This document shows, in pieces, positions 1 to 11,828 of a DNA stretch of 64,000 nt. Location: the NCBI GenBank assembly GCA_963815775.1, contig CAWFIB010000024.1, positions 1 through 64,000 on the forward strand, written 5' to 3'. How positions within the stretch are numbered: position 1 is the stretch's first letter; the number at the start of each line of letters is the position of its first letter. The notes under the pieces were generated by a model. That model saw only the letters and a list, made by a program, of their open reading frames with translations. It was not told where the DNA came from and did not search any database. A program made the translations under genes and the position numbers. This DNA comes from CAVVDY01 sp963815775. Its GTDB lineage: Bacteria > Acidobacteriota > Terriglobia > Terriglobales > Acidobacteriaceae.

Positions 1-1729
<1,729 letters not shown>

Positions 1730-1736
1730 ATTGCTC

Positions 1737-1757
1737 CTTGAGTCAGTTGCACTCAAG
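1737..1757. promoter_or_regulatory. HAIR element (HspR operator) upstream of lon
   Basis: The + strand reads CTTGAGT-N7-ACTCAAG, an exact match to the HspR-associated inverted repeat consensus known from actinobacterial dnaK, clpB and lon promoters. It lies 8-28 bases upstream of the lon start codon, and the arm nearer the gene overlaps the AAGGAG ribosome-binding site. HspR repression of lon is the natural reading. No hspR gene is visible here. Confidence 0.8.
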
Positions 1758-1766
1758 TTTGTTAGA

Positions 1767-1782
1767 TGTGGCACTTGCCACA
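1767..1782. promoter_or_regulatory. Palindrome upstream of lon
   Basis: TGTGGCA-CT-TGCCACA is a perfect 7-bp inverted repeat with a 2-base centre, ten bases beyond the HAIR element on the lon upstream side. It could be a second operator or promoter-overlapping site. No regulator family is assigned. Confidence 0.4.
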
Positions 1783-1989
1783 AAGGATGCAGTCCATACG
1801 AAATGTGACTCTCTCCTCATCGGCTCGGTTGACGGGTTTCTGTACCGCCCGGCACTTCGCGCTCGGGTTAGACCACGCACGGCGGACGCAATTTCGGAGA
1901 GCACTGGATTTTAGTCCCTATGGCGGGACTCTACAACCGCAAAACGGTGTTAGCGCATTCCATTTCGGGAACCGATTTGGGGAACTGAA

Positions 1990-2649
1990 CTACTTCCAGG
2001 GATGAGGGCCATAATAGTCGCGATAGGTACCAAAGGTCTTGCGGACGCCGAATGTCACGTAACGACCCCATGGGCCATTGCCCCCGATGTAGGCAGGTCC
2101 GAGATTCGAGTACTGCGGCACCCATATGAAATGCTGCGTCATGCGGATGTCGAACCTCCTGGGCAGGTCGATGGCCGCGACCCACGAATGTTCCATGCCG
2201 ATCCAGTTCCAGTCCCAGGTATAGAGAGTTTGTGGCAGGTTCTTGCCAAAGGCGAGGGTGGGACTCCATTCGAACTTCAGGGTGTGCAAGAAGGTACGTC
2301 CGAAGGGGTGAAACACAAAATTGCCACTCAGGAGGTAGCGCGCGAACTTGTTGCAGGGCGCGTCGACGCCGCCGTACTGCGGCTGCCCGGCATTGGGCGC
2401 ACAAAGGCCGGGGTCAGGCTCGTTGTGCGGTGGAGCAATGTCGAACTGGCCGTAGCCATAGATCCATCCGGTGGGCAGGAAGAGCCGGTTGTCGCGGCTC
2501 TCCGAGGCCGGTGGCGCGGGCGCTGGGGGCAGCGTCTGCGAGGTTTCCGCGGACACCGAACTGGCGGGCGGTTGAGGGTTATCGGTGGTTTGCGCATAGA
2601 TAGCGCAGGTAAAGGCGAAACAGCACAGGACGGTCAGCAGAAGTTTCAT
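1990..2649 (-). CDS. Secreted protein of unknown function, possibly outer-membrane
   Basis: 219 residues. An N-terminal signal peptide (MKLLLTVLCCFAFTCAIYAQ) is followed by a Pro/Ser-rich linker to about residue 50. The rest alternates aromatic and polar residues (GWIYGYGQFDIAPPHNEPDPG, LHTLKFEWSPTLAFG, WDWNWIGMEHSWVAAIDL, RFDIRMTQHFIWVP), which suggests beta-strands of a small outer-membrane or periplasmic barrel. GGAGAA precedes the start codon. I do not recognise a family. It stands alone between lon and the chloride channel gene, all on the same strand but with gaps of 140 bases or more on both sides. Confidence 0.75.
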   Translation of the reverse strand: MKLLLTVLCCFAFTCAIYAQTTDNPQPPASSVSAETSQTLPPAPAPPASESRDNRLFLPTGWIYGYGQFDIAPPHNEPDPGLCAPNAGQPQYGGVDAPCNKFARYLLSGNFVFHPFGRTFLHTLKFEWSPTLAFGKNLPQTLYTWDWNWIGMEHSWVAAIDLPRRFDIRMTQHFIWVPQYSNLGPAYIGGNGPWGRYVTFGVRKTFGTYRDYYGPHPWK

Positions 2650-2790
2650 GGATTCTCCGTGTCGGAGCAGGTCGGAATTACCTGAACGGAAATAATGGCA
2701 GCAAACGCGTCAGCCCCGAACAGCCCTTGTATTAGACCGCAAACAAGTTATTTACCACAATGTCCTATTTAGGGCAGGAGGGCGGCAGGC

Positions 2791-4626
2791 TCACGACGCG
2801 GTCTTTCTCCCCGGCATCCACCCAGGATCGCGTACGTATTCTTCCTCCAGTTGGCGCATACGCGCTGCCATGATGCTGGAGCGGCCCAGGTATCCCATGG
2901 GCTGGCGTGGCTGTTTGCGATCGACGACCGGCAAGCGGCCGACATTGGCACGCAACATACGGGCGGCAGCGTCGTAGAGTACCTCGTCGGGATAGGTGAC
3001 GACCAGGTCGCGCGAGCTGGCATCCAGAACGCTCTTGCCGCCGGAAGGATCCTGGTCCAGCGCGCGCATTAAGTCGGAGCGGGTGATGATGCCCGCGAGC
3101 TGCTGGTCCGCGTCCAGCACAAAAAGGCCCTGATGATGGGTCACTGCGGGATCGTGGCGGCTGATGCGGCTGGCGAGTTCGGCCACCGTCATCGCGCCGG
3201 GAACGGTATCGAAGTCAGGCGACATGGTCTCTTCCACACGCACCTGCTGCAGCACGTCCGGTTCGTAGTCCTGATGAATGCGCAGCCCACGGCGCGCCAG
3301 CTTCTCCGTCATGATCGAATTCTTGGCGTAATAGACGGCGATGCCATCGGCGATCACCGTGACCAGCATCAGGGGAAGGATGGAGTTGTAGTCGCGGGTG
3401 ATCTCAAAGGCAAAGATGATGAAGGTGAAGGCGGCGCGCGACGCCGCGCCAAAGACCGCGCCCATGGCGACCAGGGCGAAGGCCCCGGGCGAGAGGTTCG
3501 CCGCCGGCCAAAGCTTGTCGACGATCATGGCAAAGGCCGAGCCCATGGCTGCGCTGGCCATGAACATCGGCGCCAGCAGTCCGCCGGACGTCCCCGAACC
3601 TAACGAGATCACCAGCGCCGCCGACTTGAAGATCATCACCGCCAGCAGTCCGCCCAACAGCATCCTGGTGTTGAGGATGTCGGAGATCGTGTCGTAGCCC
3701 ACACCCAGCACGCGGGGAACGAAGTAGCCGATAATGCCCAGGCCGAGCGCTCCGATGGCCGGCCACCACATCTCGTGGATGGGCAGCTTCTCGAATTGGT
3801 CCTCAACCCAATACAGCGAGCGGCTGAAGGCCAGCGCCGCGAAACCGCAGAGCACCCCCAGCACGAGATAGAAAGGCAAGGCGTGCGGCACTGCGAAGTC
3901 GACGGCTCCCACGGCGAACATCGGGCCGCGGCCCATGAGCCAGAAGTGAACGCTGGTGGCGATGGTACTGGCAATCACCAGGGGGATGAAGGAGCGCGAC
4001 TTGAACTCGAAGAGCAGCAGCTCGATGGCCAGGATGACGCCCGCGATGGGAGTGCTGAAGGTTGCTGCCATGCCGGCAGCGGCGCCGCAAGCCAGGAGAA
4101 CTTTGCGCTCGGCAGCGGTGGTATGCAGGAATTGGCCGACCAGCGAGCCCAGCGCGCCACCGGTTTGAATGATGGGACCTTCCGCGCCAAACGGGCCCCC
4201 CGTGCCGATGGCGATTGCCGCCGAGATGGGTTTCAGGATGGCGACCTTGGGCTCAATGCGGCTGCGGTTGACCAACACCGCTTCCATCGCTTCTGGGATG
4301 CCATGGCCGCGAATCTTGTCGCTGCCGTAGTGCGCCATGATGCCCACGATAATTCCGCCGATGACGGGGGTGACGACTACCAGCAACCCAAGATGATTGT
4401 TGCGTGCGCTGCTGAAAGCGAAGGAGATGCGGTGGAAAAAGAAAATATTGGTGAATAGGCCGATGAGGTTGTAGAGCAGGAATGCGATCAATCCTGCAAA
4501 AAAGCCAATAACGACGGCCAGCAGCGACATCAGGGAGGTGCGAAAGCGCACCTCTCCATAGGCCGCCATGCGGAGCTGGGGCGGGGTTATGCCATCCAGT
4601 CCCAGGGTGGGCGGCGCTTGGTTCAT
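2791..4626 (-). CDS. ClC-family chloride channel/transporter with C-terminal CBS domains
   Basis: 611 residues. About ten membrane segments span residues 30-445. ClC signatures are visible: IRGHGIPEAMEAVL (helix D motif, usually GSGIP), GTGGPFGAEGPIIQTGG (GxEGP with the gating glutamate) and GSGTSGGLLAPMFMASA (the GxFxP-like loop). Residues about 465-600 form a CBS pair (VEETMSPDFDTVPGAMTVAEL, then HHQGLFVLDADQQLAGIITRSDLMRAL and DLVVTYPDEVLYDAAARML). The His in place of the chloride-coordinating Ser of the first motif is notable; the gating Glu being kept fits a Cl-/H+ exchanger. The start overlaps the stop of the upstream MarR gene by 4 bases, so the two form an operon. Confidence 0.92.
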   Translation of the reverse strand: MNQAPPTLGLDGITPPQLRMAAYGEVRFRTSLMSLLAVVIGFFAGLIAFLLYNLIGLFTNIFFFHRISFAFSSARNNHLGLLVVVTPVIGGIIVGIMAHYGSDKIRGHGIPEAMEAVLVNRSRIEPKVAILKPISAAIAIGTGGPFGAEGPIIQTGGALGSLVGQFLHTTAAERKVLLACGAAAGMAATFSTPIAGVILAIELLLFEFKSRSFIPLVIASTIATSVHFWLMGRGPMFAVGAVDFAVPHALPFYLVLGVLCGFAALAFSRSLYWVEDQFEKLPIHEMWWPAIGALGLGIIGYFVPRVLGVGYDTISDILNTRMLLGGLLAVMIFKSAALVISLGSGTSGGLLAPMFMASAAMGSAFAMIVDKLWPAANLSPGAFALVAMGAVFGAASRAAFTFIIFAFEITRDYNSILPLMLVTVIADGIAVYYAKNSIMTEKLARRGLRIHQDYEPDVLQQVRVEETMSPDFDTVPGAMTVAELASRISRHDPAVTHHQGLFVLDADQQLAGIITRSDLMRALDQDPSGGKSVLDASSRDLVVTYPDEVLYDAAARMLRANVGRLPVVDRKQPRQPMGYLGRSSIMAARMRQLEEEYVRDPGWMPGRKTAS

Positions 4627-5105
4627 GGCCTGTGCTCTTTCTGCGAAACGCGCGGCCTGGCTGGCGTCGGCCGCCGTGGCGTCGTTCGCTTCCGGCCCTC
4701 TACCTGGCGCAGCGCCGTGAGCAATGCGGGCGCGGCCGAACGCAGCTCCTCGCGATGGTGCAGGGTGAGCTCCTGCAGGACATGTTCGCCCTGAGAGGTC
4801 AGCCTGACGTGAACTTCGCGACGGTCGTCGATGCCGCGGCTGCGCCGAATCAGGTGCCGCTGCTCCAGCCGGTCGAGCAACTCGACCGCGCTGTGATGCT
4901 GGATTTGCAGGCGCTCCGCCAGGTCGGCAATGCGCGCCTCTTGTGCTCCTCCCAGGGCTTTCACCGCCAGCATGAGCTGGTGCTGTTGCGGCTCAACCCC
5001 GGCCCGGCGGGCAGCCTGTTCGCTGAAGTGCAGGAAACGGCGAATCTGGTAGCGAAACTCGGCCAGCGCCGCATAGTCGGATTGCTTCAGGTCGTTCGCG
5101 GACAT
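4623..5105 (-). CDS. MarR-family transcriptional regulator
   Basis: 160 residues from the ATG at 5105. The winged-helix core is clear: HQLMLAVKALGG, ARIADLAERLQIQHHSAVELLDRLEQRHLIRRS and the wing DDRREVHVRLTSQGEHVLQEL. A GTG at 5144 with a GGAG-type site is also possible, but it would put a perfect operator palindrome and a consensus -10 inside the coding sequence, so the downstream ATG is preferred. It overlaps the ClC gene by 4 bases (ATGA) and is probably an autorepressor controlling the channel. The ligand is unknown. The C-terminal tail is Arg/Pro-rich. Confidence 0.88.
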   Translation of the reverse strand: MSANDLKQSDYAALAEFRYQIRRFLHFSEQAARRAGVEPQQHQLMLAVKALGGAQEARIADLAERLQIQHHSAVELLDRLEQRHLIRRSRGIDDRREVHVRLTSQGEHVLQELTLHHREELRSAAPALLTALRQVEGRKRTTPRRPTPARPRVSQKEHRP

Positions 5106-5114
5106 GCTTGGAAT

Positions 5115-5136
5115 ATTATATCGTAATACGATATAA
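5115..5136 (-). promoter_or_regulatory. Perfect MarR operator palindrome overlapping the -10 box
   Basis: Positions 5116-5125 and 5127-5136 are exact reverse complements (TTATATCGTA and TACGATATAA around one central base). On the minus strand a consensus TATAAT occupies 5120-5115, only nine bases before the ATG at 5105. A dimer bound here would block RNA polymerase, the classic MarR autoregulatory arrangement. The predicted transcript would have almost no 5' leader. Confidence 0.75.
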
Positions 5137-5192
5137 CTGGGCACCGAACTCCGAAGCGATGGTTGCTACGCCTGCCTGGAGGTCTTGCAGAA

Positions 5193-6179
5193 CTAGTACA
5201 GACTTCCGCCCGGCTGAGTAGATGACATCACTCCCGCCGTGGCGCTGACACTGTAGGCGGTGCCGCCCGACCCGCTCCAGGTTACGAGGTTGAAACTGCC
5301 TTGCAACGGGGTGATTCGATAGACCGTGACGTTCTGGTAGGTCAATGGCGTACGCGGCTGGCAAACTTGCGGCGGCCCGGGGGCCTGGAGGAAGTAAGCG
5401 TTGCTGTTACCCACGACACTCACATCGCCATTGGTCTCCACCAGCAAAGCGGTCTGTTCATCGACATCGATGTCCCGCGGGGCGCCTGACCAGCCGTTGT
5501 TGTACACCCTGCACATGAATGCCAAATCGCGGCCCATGCGGTCTCGGGTTACGAAGTGGGGATCATCAATCAGCCCTTGCAGCACAGAGATGCCCACAAA
5601 ATTCTGGGCAAAGGCAATGTACTTGTTGTAAGGGTCCGCCAGGGCCATGCTTGAGGTCACCGTCTTGTTGCCTGCGCCGGTATAGACGAATTGTGTCAGG
5701 ACATTCATTCCTGCGCTGGTGCCGCCGATGGGAACGGCTTGTGCAATCAGGCCCTGCAGAGCGGCTTGCACCGGGGTGTTTTGCCAGTAGTTGATGTAGT
5801 TGGCCTGATCGCCGCCCGCGATGAACAAGGCTTCTGCATGCTGGATAATGTCAGCGACCTGGGGATTGTTGGCTGCGTCCCGGTTAGGGATGATCAGCGT
5901 CGCTACCGAGTTCTCATTGGGGCATAGCTGCTGAATGTATGGATTGTAGGCGTCGGTGCCGGTGGCACGAATTACCAGAAAATCCCCGTTTCCGCTGCGC
6001 TGGCACATCCACTGGAAAGCTGCATCCACGTCGGTTCCACCACCCATCAGGACCGTCCCTGTGGTGGTTGCGGTGGCCACGTCGTTCTGGTTGCCGACGC
6101 GAAAATAGGTGTACTTCTTGGCGGCATAAGCGGGCACAGCCAGCAAACTCAATAGCAGAGCAACAGTGATCGCCTTCAT
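5193..6179 (-). CDS. Secreted cyanophycinase-like serine peptidase (S51 family)
   Basis: 328 residues. Signal peptide MKAITVALLLSLLAVPAYAA, with GGAGG upstream of the ATG. S51/cyanophycinase features are VLMGGGTDVDAAFQWM, ALFIAGGDQANYINYW, the nucleophile elbow GGTSAGMNVL and the downstream DDPHFVTRDRMGRDLAF. The C-terminal 60 residues (VTVYRITPLQGSFNLVTW to the end) look like a small beta domain. Members cleave cyanophycin or small Asp-containing peptides; secretion suggests an external substrate. A much longer open frame upstream of this start is only the antisense of purB. It is divergent from purB. Confidence 0.85.
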   Translation of the reverse strand: MKAITVALLLSLLAVPAYAAKKYTYFRVGNQNDVATATTTGTVLMGGGTDVDAAFQWMCQRSGNGDFLVIRATGTDAYNPYIQQLCPNENSVATLIIPNRDAANNPQVADIIQHAEALFIAGGDQANYINYWQNTPVQAALQGLIAQAVPIGGTSAGMNVLTQFVYTGAGNKTVTSSMALADPYNKYIAFAQNFVGISVLQGLIDDPHFVTRDRMGRDLAFMCRVYNNGWSGAPRDIDVDEQTALLVETNGDVSVVGNSNAYFLQAPGPPQVCQPRTPLTYQNVTVYRITPLQGSFNLVTWSGSGGTAYSVSATAGVMSSTQPGGSLY

Positions 6180-6320
6180 GGATGACCTCCGGGTCGTGAT
6201 TACGGAAGAGGCACAATGGGGCAAAACTTGGCGGCGCAACCATAACATAGGTTGCCCTGGGATGGGGTAAGCTGTTTTCATAGCCCACTGTCTGTGGCGC
6301 TTCTTGCAAGGAGCAACTCT

Positions 6321-7609
<1,289 letters not shown>

Positions 7610-7613
<4 letters not shown>

Positions 7614-8398
7614 GGCCATCCCCCTTCACCACCCTGACCCTGGCTTATGAAGGCCCAGTTGCCGTCATCACTCTGAACCGGCCCGACAAGCGCAACGCCA
7701 TCAGCTATGAGCTGATTGACGACCTGCTCAAGGCCCTGGCGGAGGTCGAGTCCTCCCCGGCGTCGATTCTCATCCTGACCGGCGCAGGCAAGGCGTTCTG
7801 TTCCGGCATGGACCTCGATAACCTGCGGGCCCTCACTTCACGGACCCACGAAGAGAACCTGGCCGACTCGCAGACCATGGCGAAGATGTTTCGCACCCTG
7901 TATGAGTTTCCCAAGGTGACGATTGCTGCGGTGAATGGCCCGGCCATTGCCGGCGGTTGTGGCCTGGCGACTCTGTGCGATTTCACCCTGGCCTCGACGG
8001 GAGCGAAATTCGGATATACCGAAGTTCGCATCGGATTCATCCCCGCGATCGTATCGGCGTTTCTGCTGCGGCAGGTCGGGGAGAAGCTGGCTCGTGAGCT
8101 TCTGCTGACAGGGCGTATTATTGGTGCGGACGAGGCGCACCGGCTGGGATTGGCCAACGAAATTGTGGCGCCGGAGCGGTTACTGCAAAGAGCACGTGAA
8201 TTAGCCGCCGATTTGTTGCAAAATAGTCCTGCTTCTCTACTTGCAACCAAGCGTCTCCTGAAAGACTATTCGGTCGCGGAACTCGATCGGCAGATCGCCG
8301 AGGCCGTCCAGGAAAACGCCCGCATTCGCACCAGCGACGATTTTCGCGAGGGTGTGAGTTCGTTTCTGGAGAAGCGCAAACCAAACTGGGTGAGGTGA
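7610..8398 (+). CDS. Enoyl-CoA hydratase/isomerase family protein
   Basis: 262 residues with the crotonase fold. Visible signatures are AVITLNRPDKRNAIS, the oxyanion-hole segment ILTGAGKAFCSGMDLDNL and AAVNGPAIAGGCGLATLCDF followed by YTEVRIGFIPA. Classical hydratases carry two catalytic glutamates. Here the first (usually GGCE) is Gly, while the second (TEV) is kept, a pattern seen in isomerases and some specialised hydratases. The substrate cannot be read from sequence. The start overlaps purB by 4 bases and the stop lies 3 bases before the next start, so it is co-transcribed. Confidence 0.9.
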
Positions 8399-8401
8399 AT
8401 C

Positions 8402-9598
8402 GTGAAGGTACTTGGAAGGCTGGCAGTATCCATTTTATTGTTTCCCGCGCTGCTGCTGGCGCAAACGTCGACGGGGCAGTCGGCGACAGCACCCAAGGCG
8501 AACGAGACGAAACCCGCCTCTGAGCAACCCGCGACCTCCGCGGCACCATCCGCGGCTGCTCCGCAGAAAGCGGAAACACCGAAGCCGGCGGCGGCGCCGC
8601 TGCCCTATCCGATCATGAGCGAGAAGGCCAAGGAGCGTGCGCGCCAGCTTTATGACTACTTCTCCCGCGGCGAGACCGGCCTGCTCTATGCAGCATTTAC
8701 GCCGGAGATGAAGAAGGATTCGCCGGAGTCCAAGCTGGCCACCATGTCCAAGCAGGTCACCGAAAAGCTGGGGACGCCCGGACAAGTCTTGAGCGAAACC
8801 TTCCTGCCGAACCTGACGTCGCCCATCACCGTTTATTCGCGCACCTCGATGTACAGCAAGTCCAAGGTTGCCTTCATGGTCATGATGGCGGTCAATGGCC
8901 AGGGCGAGTTGAGCGATATGCGAGTCATGCCCGTACCGCCAACGGCGCGAGACGGCTATGCCGACTATCAGGACAGCACCAAGCTGCATCTTCCGTTTGA
9001 GGGCACCTGGATCGTTTTGCAAGGCGGTCGCAATCTCTACGACAACGTATTCGCCGGCTCCGAGGACAATCGCCATACCGTGAGCTTCATGCTTCTGAAG
9101 GACGGGATGCCGTTTGACAACGACGGCAAGAGGAACAGCGATTACTACTGTTATGGAACGCCGGTGCTGTCTCCGGCTGCGGGTGTCGTAGTGCAGATGG
9201 CGGGGTACGCCCCGGATCACCCGCCGGGAATGGGATCAGACATGATTAGCCGGGGGAATTATGTCCTCATTGCCCACGGAAACAGCGAGTATTCTCTGAT
9301 TCCTTACCTCAAGGCCGGCAGCATAAAGGTGCACACCGGGCAGCGCGTCAAGCAGGGTGAAGTGGTCGGAGAGTGCGGCAACAGCGGCAGCTCCTTCGCT
9401 CCCCATGTGGAGTACAGCCTGCAGAACACGCGCGGCTTCCCCTTGCCCAAGACCCTGCCGGCGCAGTTCGTGGACTACACGGCGGACGGGAAGACGGTGA
9501 CCATCGGTGAACCGCTGCGCGGACAGATGGTCGCCAATCAGGCCGAGCCGCCTGCGACGCAAACTGCCGAAAAGCCGACAGCCGAAAAGCCGCAATGA
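8402..9598 (+). CDS. Secreted LytM/M23-like protein, probably degenerate peptidase
   Basis: 398 residues from a GTG start. Signal peptide KVLGRLAVSILLFPALLLAQ, an Ala/Pro/Lys-rich linker to about residue 75, a DUF3887-like segment (AKERARQLYDYFSRGETGLLYAAF) and a C-terminal M23 beta domain. That domain reads GTPVLSPAAGVVVQMAGYA, NYVLIAHGNSEYSLIPYLKAGSIKVHTGQRVKQGEVVGECGNSG (read as two adjoining parts) and APHVEYSLQN. Active M23 enzymes have an HxGxD zinc ligand and an HxH motif. Here no HxGxD is visible and the last motif is HVE, so it is more likely a non-catalytic envelope factor. It overlaps the thioesterase gene by 4 bases. Confidence 0.82.
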   Translation: MKVLGRLAVSILLFPALLLAQTSTGQSATAPKANETKPASEQPATSAAPSAAAPQKAETPKPAAAPLPYPIMSEKAKERARQLYDYFSRGETGLLYAAFTPEMKKDSPESKLATMSKQVTEKLGTPGQVLSETFLPNLTSPITVYSRTSMYSKSKVAFMVMMAVNGQGELSDMRVMPVPPTARDGYADYQDSTKLHLPFEGTWIVLQGGRNLYDNVFAGSEDNRHTVSFMLLKDGMPFDNDGKRNSDYYCYGTPVLSPAAGVVVQMAGYAPDHPPGMGSDMISRGNYVLIAHGNSEYSLIPYLKAGSIKVHTGQRVKQGEVVGECGNSGSSFAPHVEYSLQNTRGFPLPKTLPAQFVDYTADGKTVTIGEPLRGQMVANQAEPPATQTAEKPTAEKPQ

Positions 9599-10065
9599 GC
9601 GAGGTTGCCGGCGCTTCGCCGGAGCCACGGCAGTTCTACGAGACAACGCTTCGCGTACGCTATGCGGAAACCGACCAGATGGGAGTGGTCTACCACTCGA
9701 ACTACATCGTCTGGTTTGAGGTGGGGCGCGTCGAAATGCTGCGCCAGCTGGGATTCAACTATCGCGAGATGGAGCAGCAGGATGACATGCACATCGTGGT
9801 GGTCGACGTGCGGTGCCGTTACAAGATGCCGGCGCGCTACGATGACCTGATCTGCGTACGAACCTGCCTGGTGAACGTGCGCGAATCGTTGCTGCGCTTC
9901 GGATATGAGATCCTGCGCGACTGCGATCGGACGCTGCTGGCCGAAGGCGAGACGGTTCACCTGGTGGTTGGCGCGGACATGAAACGGAGCCCGCTGCCGC
10001 AGAAATATCTCGATCCGCTGCTGGAGGCCGCAGGGCGAGGCCCGAAAACAATGCTCTCCGGATGA
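9595..10065 (+). CDS. Acyl-CoA thioesterase, YbgC/4-hydroxybenzoyl-CoA thioesterase family
   Basis: 156 residues, single hotdog domain. The family signature is plain: VRYAETDQMGVVYHSNYIVW followed by FEVGRVEMLRQLG, with the catalytic Asp in the TDQMG segment, then VVVDVRCRYKMPARYDDLICV. Such enzymes hydrolyse short-chain or aromatic acyl-CoAs; some, like YbgC, work with the Tol-Pal envelope system. It is the last gene of the purB operon (ATGA overlap with the M23-like gene). The substrate cannot be decided from sequence. Confidence 0.9.
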   Translation: MSEVAGASPEPRQFYETTLRVRYAETDQMGVVYHSNYIVWFEVGRVEMLRQLGFNYREMEQQDDMHIVVVDVRCRYKMPARYDDLICVRTCLVNVRESLLRFGYEILRDCDRTLLAEGETVHLVVGADMKRSPLPQKYLDPLLEAAGRGPKTMLSG

Positions 10066-10213
10066 CGGTTCACTGCCACCACACCACACATCACTACCGA
10101 GACACTGCGGCCCAGAGAAAAACCACATGGGTTCTGTTAAGGTTTTCTCTGCGGCTTCGTGCGTCTGTGGTTAATCCCGGGGTTCGTTCCATCTCGAATA
10201 TGAGATTGCTCTC

Positions 10214-11773
10214 TTGAAAGCCCTTCACATCAACGGTAACGATCTCACGCTGGAGGCAGTGCGCGAGGTGGTTTACGAAAACCGTCCGGTGCTGCTGCAG
10301 GCGGAAGCGCGAGAAGCGGTCGGCCGCGCGCGGGCGGTGGTGGAAGACCTGCTCGACCGCGACGAGGTGGCCTATGCGGTCAACACCGGCGTGGGAAAGC
10401 TGAGCGACGTGCGCATTTCGCCCGCCGATATCCGCCAATTGCAGCTCAACCTGCTGCGCTCCCACGCTGTGGGAGTTGGCGAGCCGCTGGGCTGGGATGT
10501 CACTCGCGCCATGATTCTACTGCGCGCCAACTCGCTGGCCAAGGGCTTCTCCGGGGTGCGCCATGAAATCATCGACACGCTCTGCGCCATGGCCAATCGC
10601 GGCGTGCATCCTGTCATCCCCTCCCAGGGTAGTGTTGGGGCCAGCGGCGATCTGGCGCCCCTCGCGCATCTTGCGCTCGTGCTCATCGGCGAAGGAGAAG
10701 CCGTGTACCAGGGCAAAAGCGTAAGCGGGGCCGAGGCCATGCGCATGGCCGATATACGGCCTCTGGTTCTGGAAGCCAAGGAAGCCATCTCGCTGATCAA
10801 TGGAACGCAAGCCATGCTGGCGGTCGGCTTATTGGCAACCCTGCAGGCCGAGATCTTGACCGACAGCGCCGACGTTATTGGAGCCTTGACCGTTGACGCG
10901 CTGCGTGGCACCGACGTTGCGTTTGACGAGCGCATCCAGGCTGCCCGTCCGCACGCCGGACAGTTTGTGGCTGCCCACAACCTGCGCGTCATGCTCGAGG
11001 GCAGCCAGATTCGCGAGTCGCATCGCGATTGCGGCAAGGTGCAGGATGCCTATTCGCTGCGTTGCATCCCGCAAGTTCACGGCGCAGTGCGCGATACCGT
11101 CGCGCATTGCCGCAATGTCTTCGAAGTGGAGATGAACTCGGCGGTGGACAATCCCCTGGTATTTCCTGCGGGAAAGAAGATTGGAGCGCCGAGGCCGCAG
11201 ATCGGAGCCCCGGTCGCAGGCGAGATCCTCTCCGGGGGCAACTTTCACGGTGAGCCGGTGGCCTTCGCTCTCGATTTCCTGGCGGTAGCCCTGACTGCAC
11301 TCTCGGGAATCTCGGAACGCCGGTTGGAGCGGCTGGTGAATCCCTCGCTGAACGAAGGGCATCCGCCCTTTCTCGCGCCGGGCGCCGGCCTGAATTCCGG
11401 CTTCATGATGGCGCAGGTCACGGCAGCAGCCCTGGTCAATGAAAACAAGGTGTTGGGCCACCCGGCCTCGGTCGATTCGATTACAACCTCCGGCAATAAA
11501 GAAGACTTTGTGTCGATGGGCATGACGGCTGCCAACAAGCTTCAGCGCGTGGTCACAAACACGCGCAACGTGCTGGCCATCGAAGCCCTGGCGGTGGCGC
11601 AAGCGATCGATTTTCTCGCTCCGCTGAAGTCCAGCAGGCGTGGACAGGCGGCGCACGCTGCGATTCGCGCGGTCAGCCCGCCGATTGTCGAAGACCGGGT
11701 ATTGTCCCGCGATTTTGCCCGCGTGTCCGACCTGATTGCCGGAGGAGCGCTGGCCAGAATTCTGCAGCCGTAG
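10214..11773 (+). CDS. hutH: Histidine ammonia-lyase
   Basis: 519 residues from a TTG start. The MIO prosthetic group forms from Ala-Ser-Gly at residues 143-145 within GSVGASGDLAPLAHLAL. SHAVGVGEPLG near residue 84 and SINGTQAML and GHPASVDSITTSGNKEDFVSM further on are typical of histidase. It converts L-histidine to trans-urocanate and ammonia in the cytoplasm. No other hut gene is adjacent; it stands alone after a 148-base gap. Aromatic amino acid lyases share the fold, but the SHA segment and length favour histidase. Confidence 0.93.
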   Translation: MKALHINGNDLTLEAVREVVYENRPVLLQAEAREAVGRARAVVEDLLDRDEVAYAVNTGVGKLSDVRISPADIRQLQLNLLRSHAVGVGEPLGWDVTRAMILLRANSLAKGFSGVRHEIIDTLCAMANRGVHPVIPSQGSVGASGDLAPLAHLALVLIGEGEAVYQGKSVSGAEAMRMADIRPLVLEAKEAISLINGTQAMLAVGLLATLQAEILTDSADVIGALTVDALRGTDVAFDERIQAARPHAGQFVAAHNLRVMLEGSQIRESHRDCGKVQDAYSLRCIPQVHGAVRDTVAHCRNVFEVEMNSAVDNPLVFPAGKKIGAPRPQIGAPVAGEILSGGNFHGEPVAFALDFLAVALTALSGISERRLERLVNPSLNEGHPPFLAPGAGLNSGFMMAQVTAAALVNENKVLGHPASVDSITTSGNKEDFVSMGMTAANKLQRVVTNTRNVLAIEALAVAQAIDFLAPLKSSRRGQAAHAAIRAVSPPIVEDRVLSRDFARVSDLIAGGALARILQP

Positions 11774-11828
11774 AAGCAAGTCGAAAAGACTACCGTCGTG
11801 GTCCGCAGCTTTGGTACGCGGGCAAAGG

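Noticed and set aside
1741..1800. Possible CIRCE element upstream of lon
   Set aside because: Only a partial TGCACTC-like half is present; the sequence matches HAIR exactly instead.
5106..5144. GTG start at 5144 for the MarR gene
   Set aside because: It has a reasonable ribosome-binding site but would place the operator palindrome and -10 box inside the coding region and add a non-family N-terminus.
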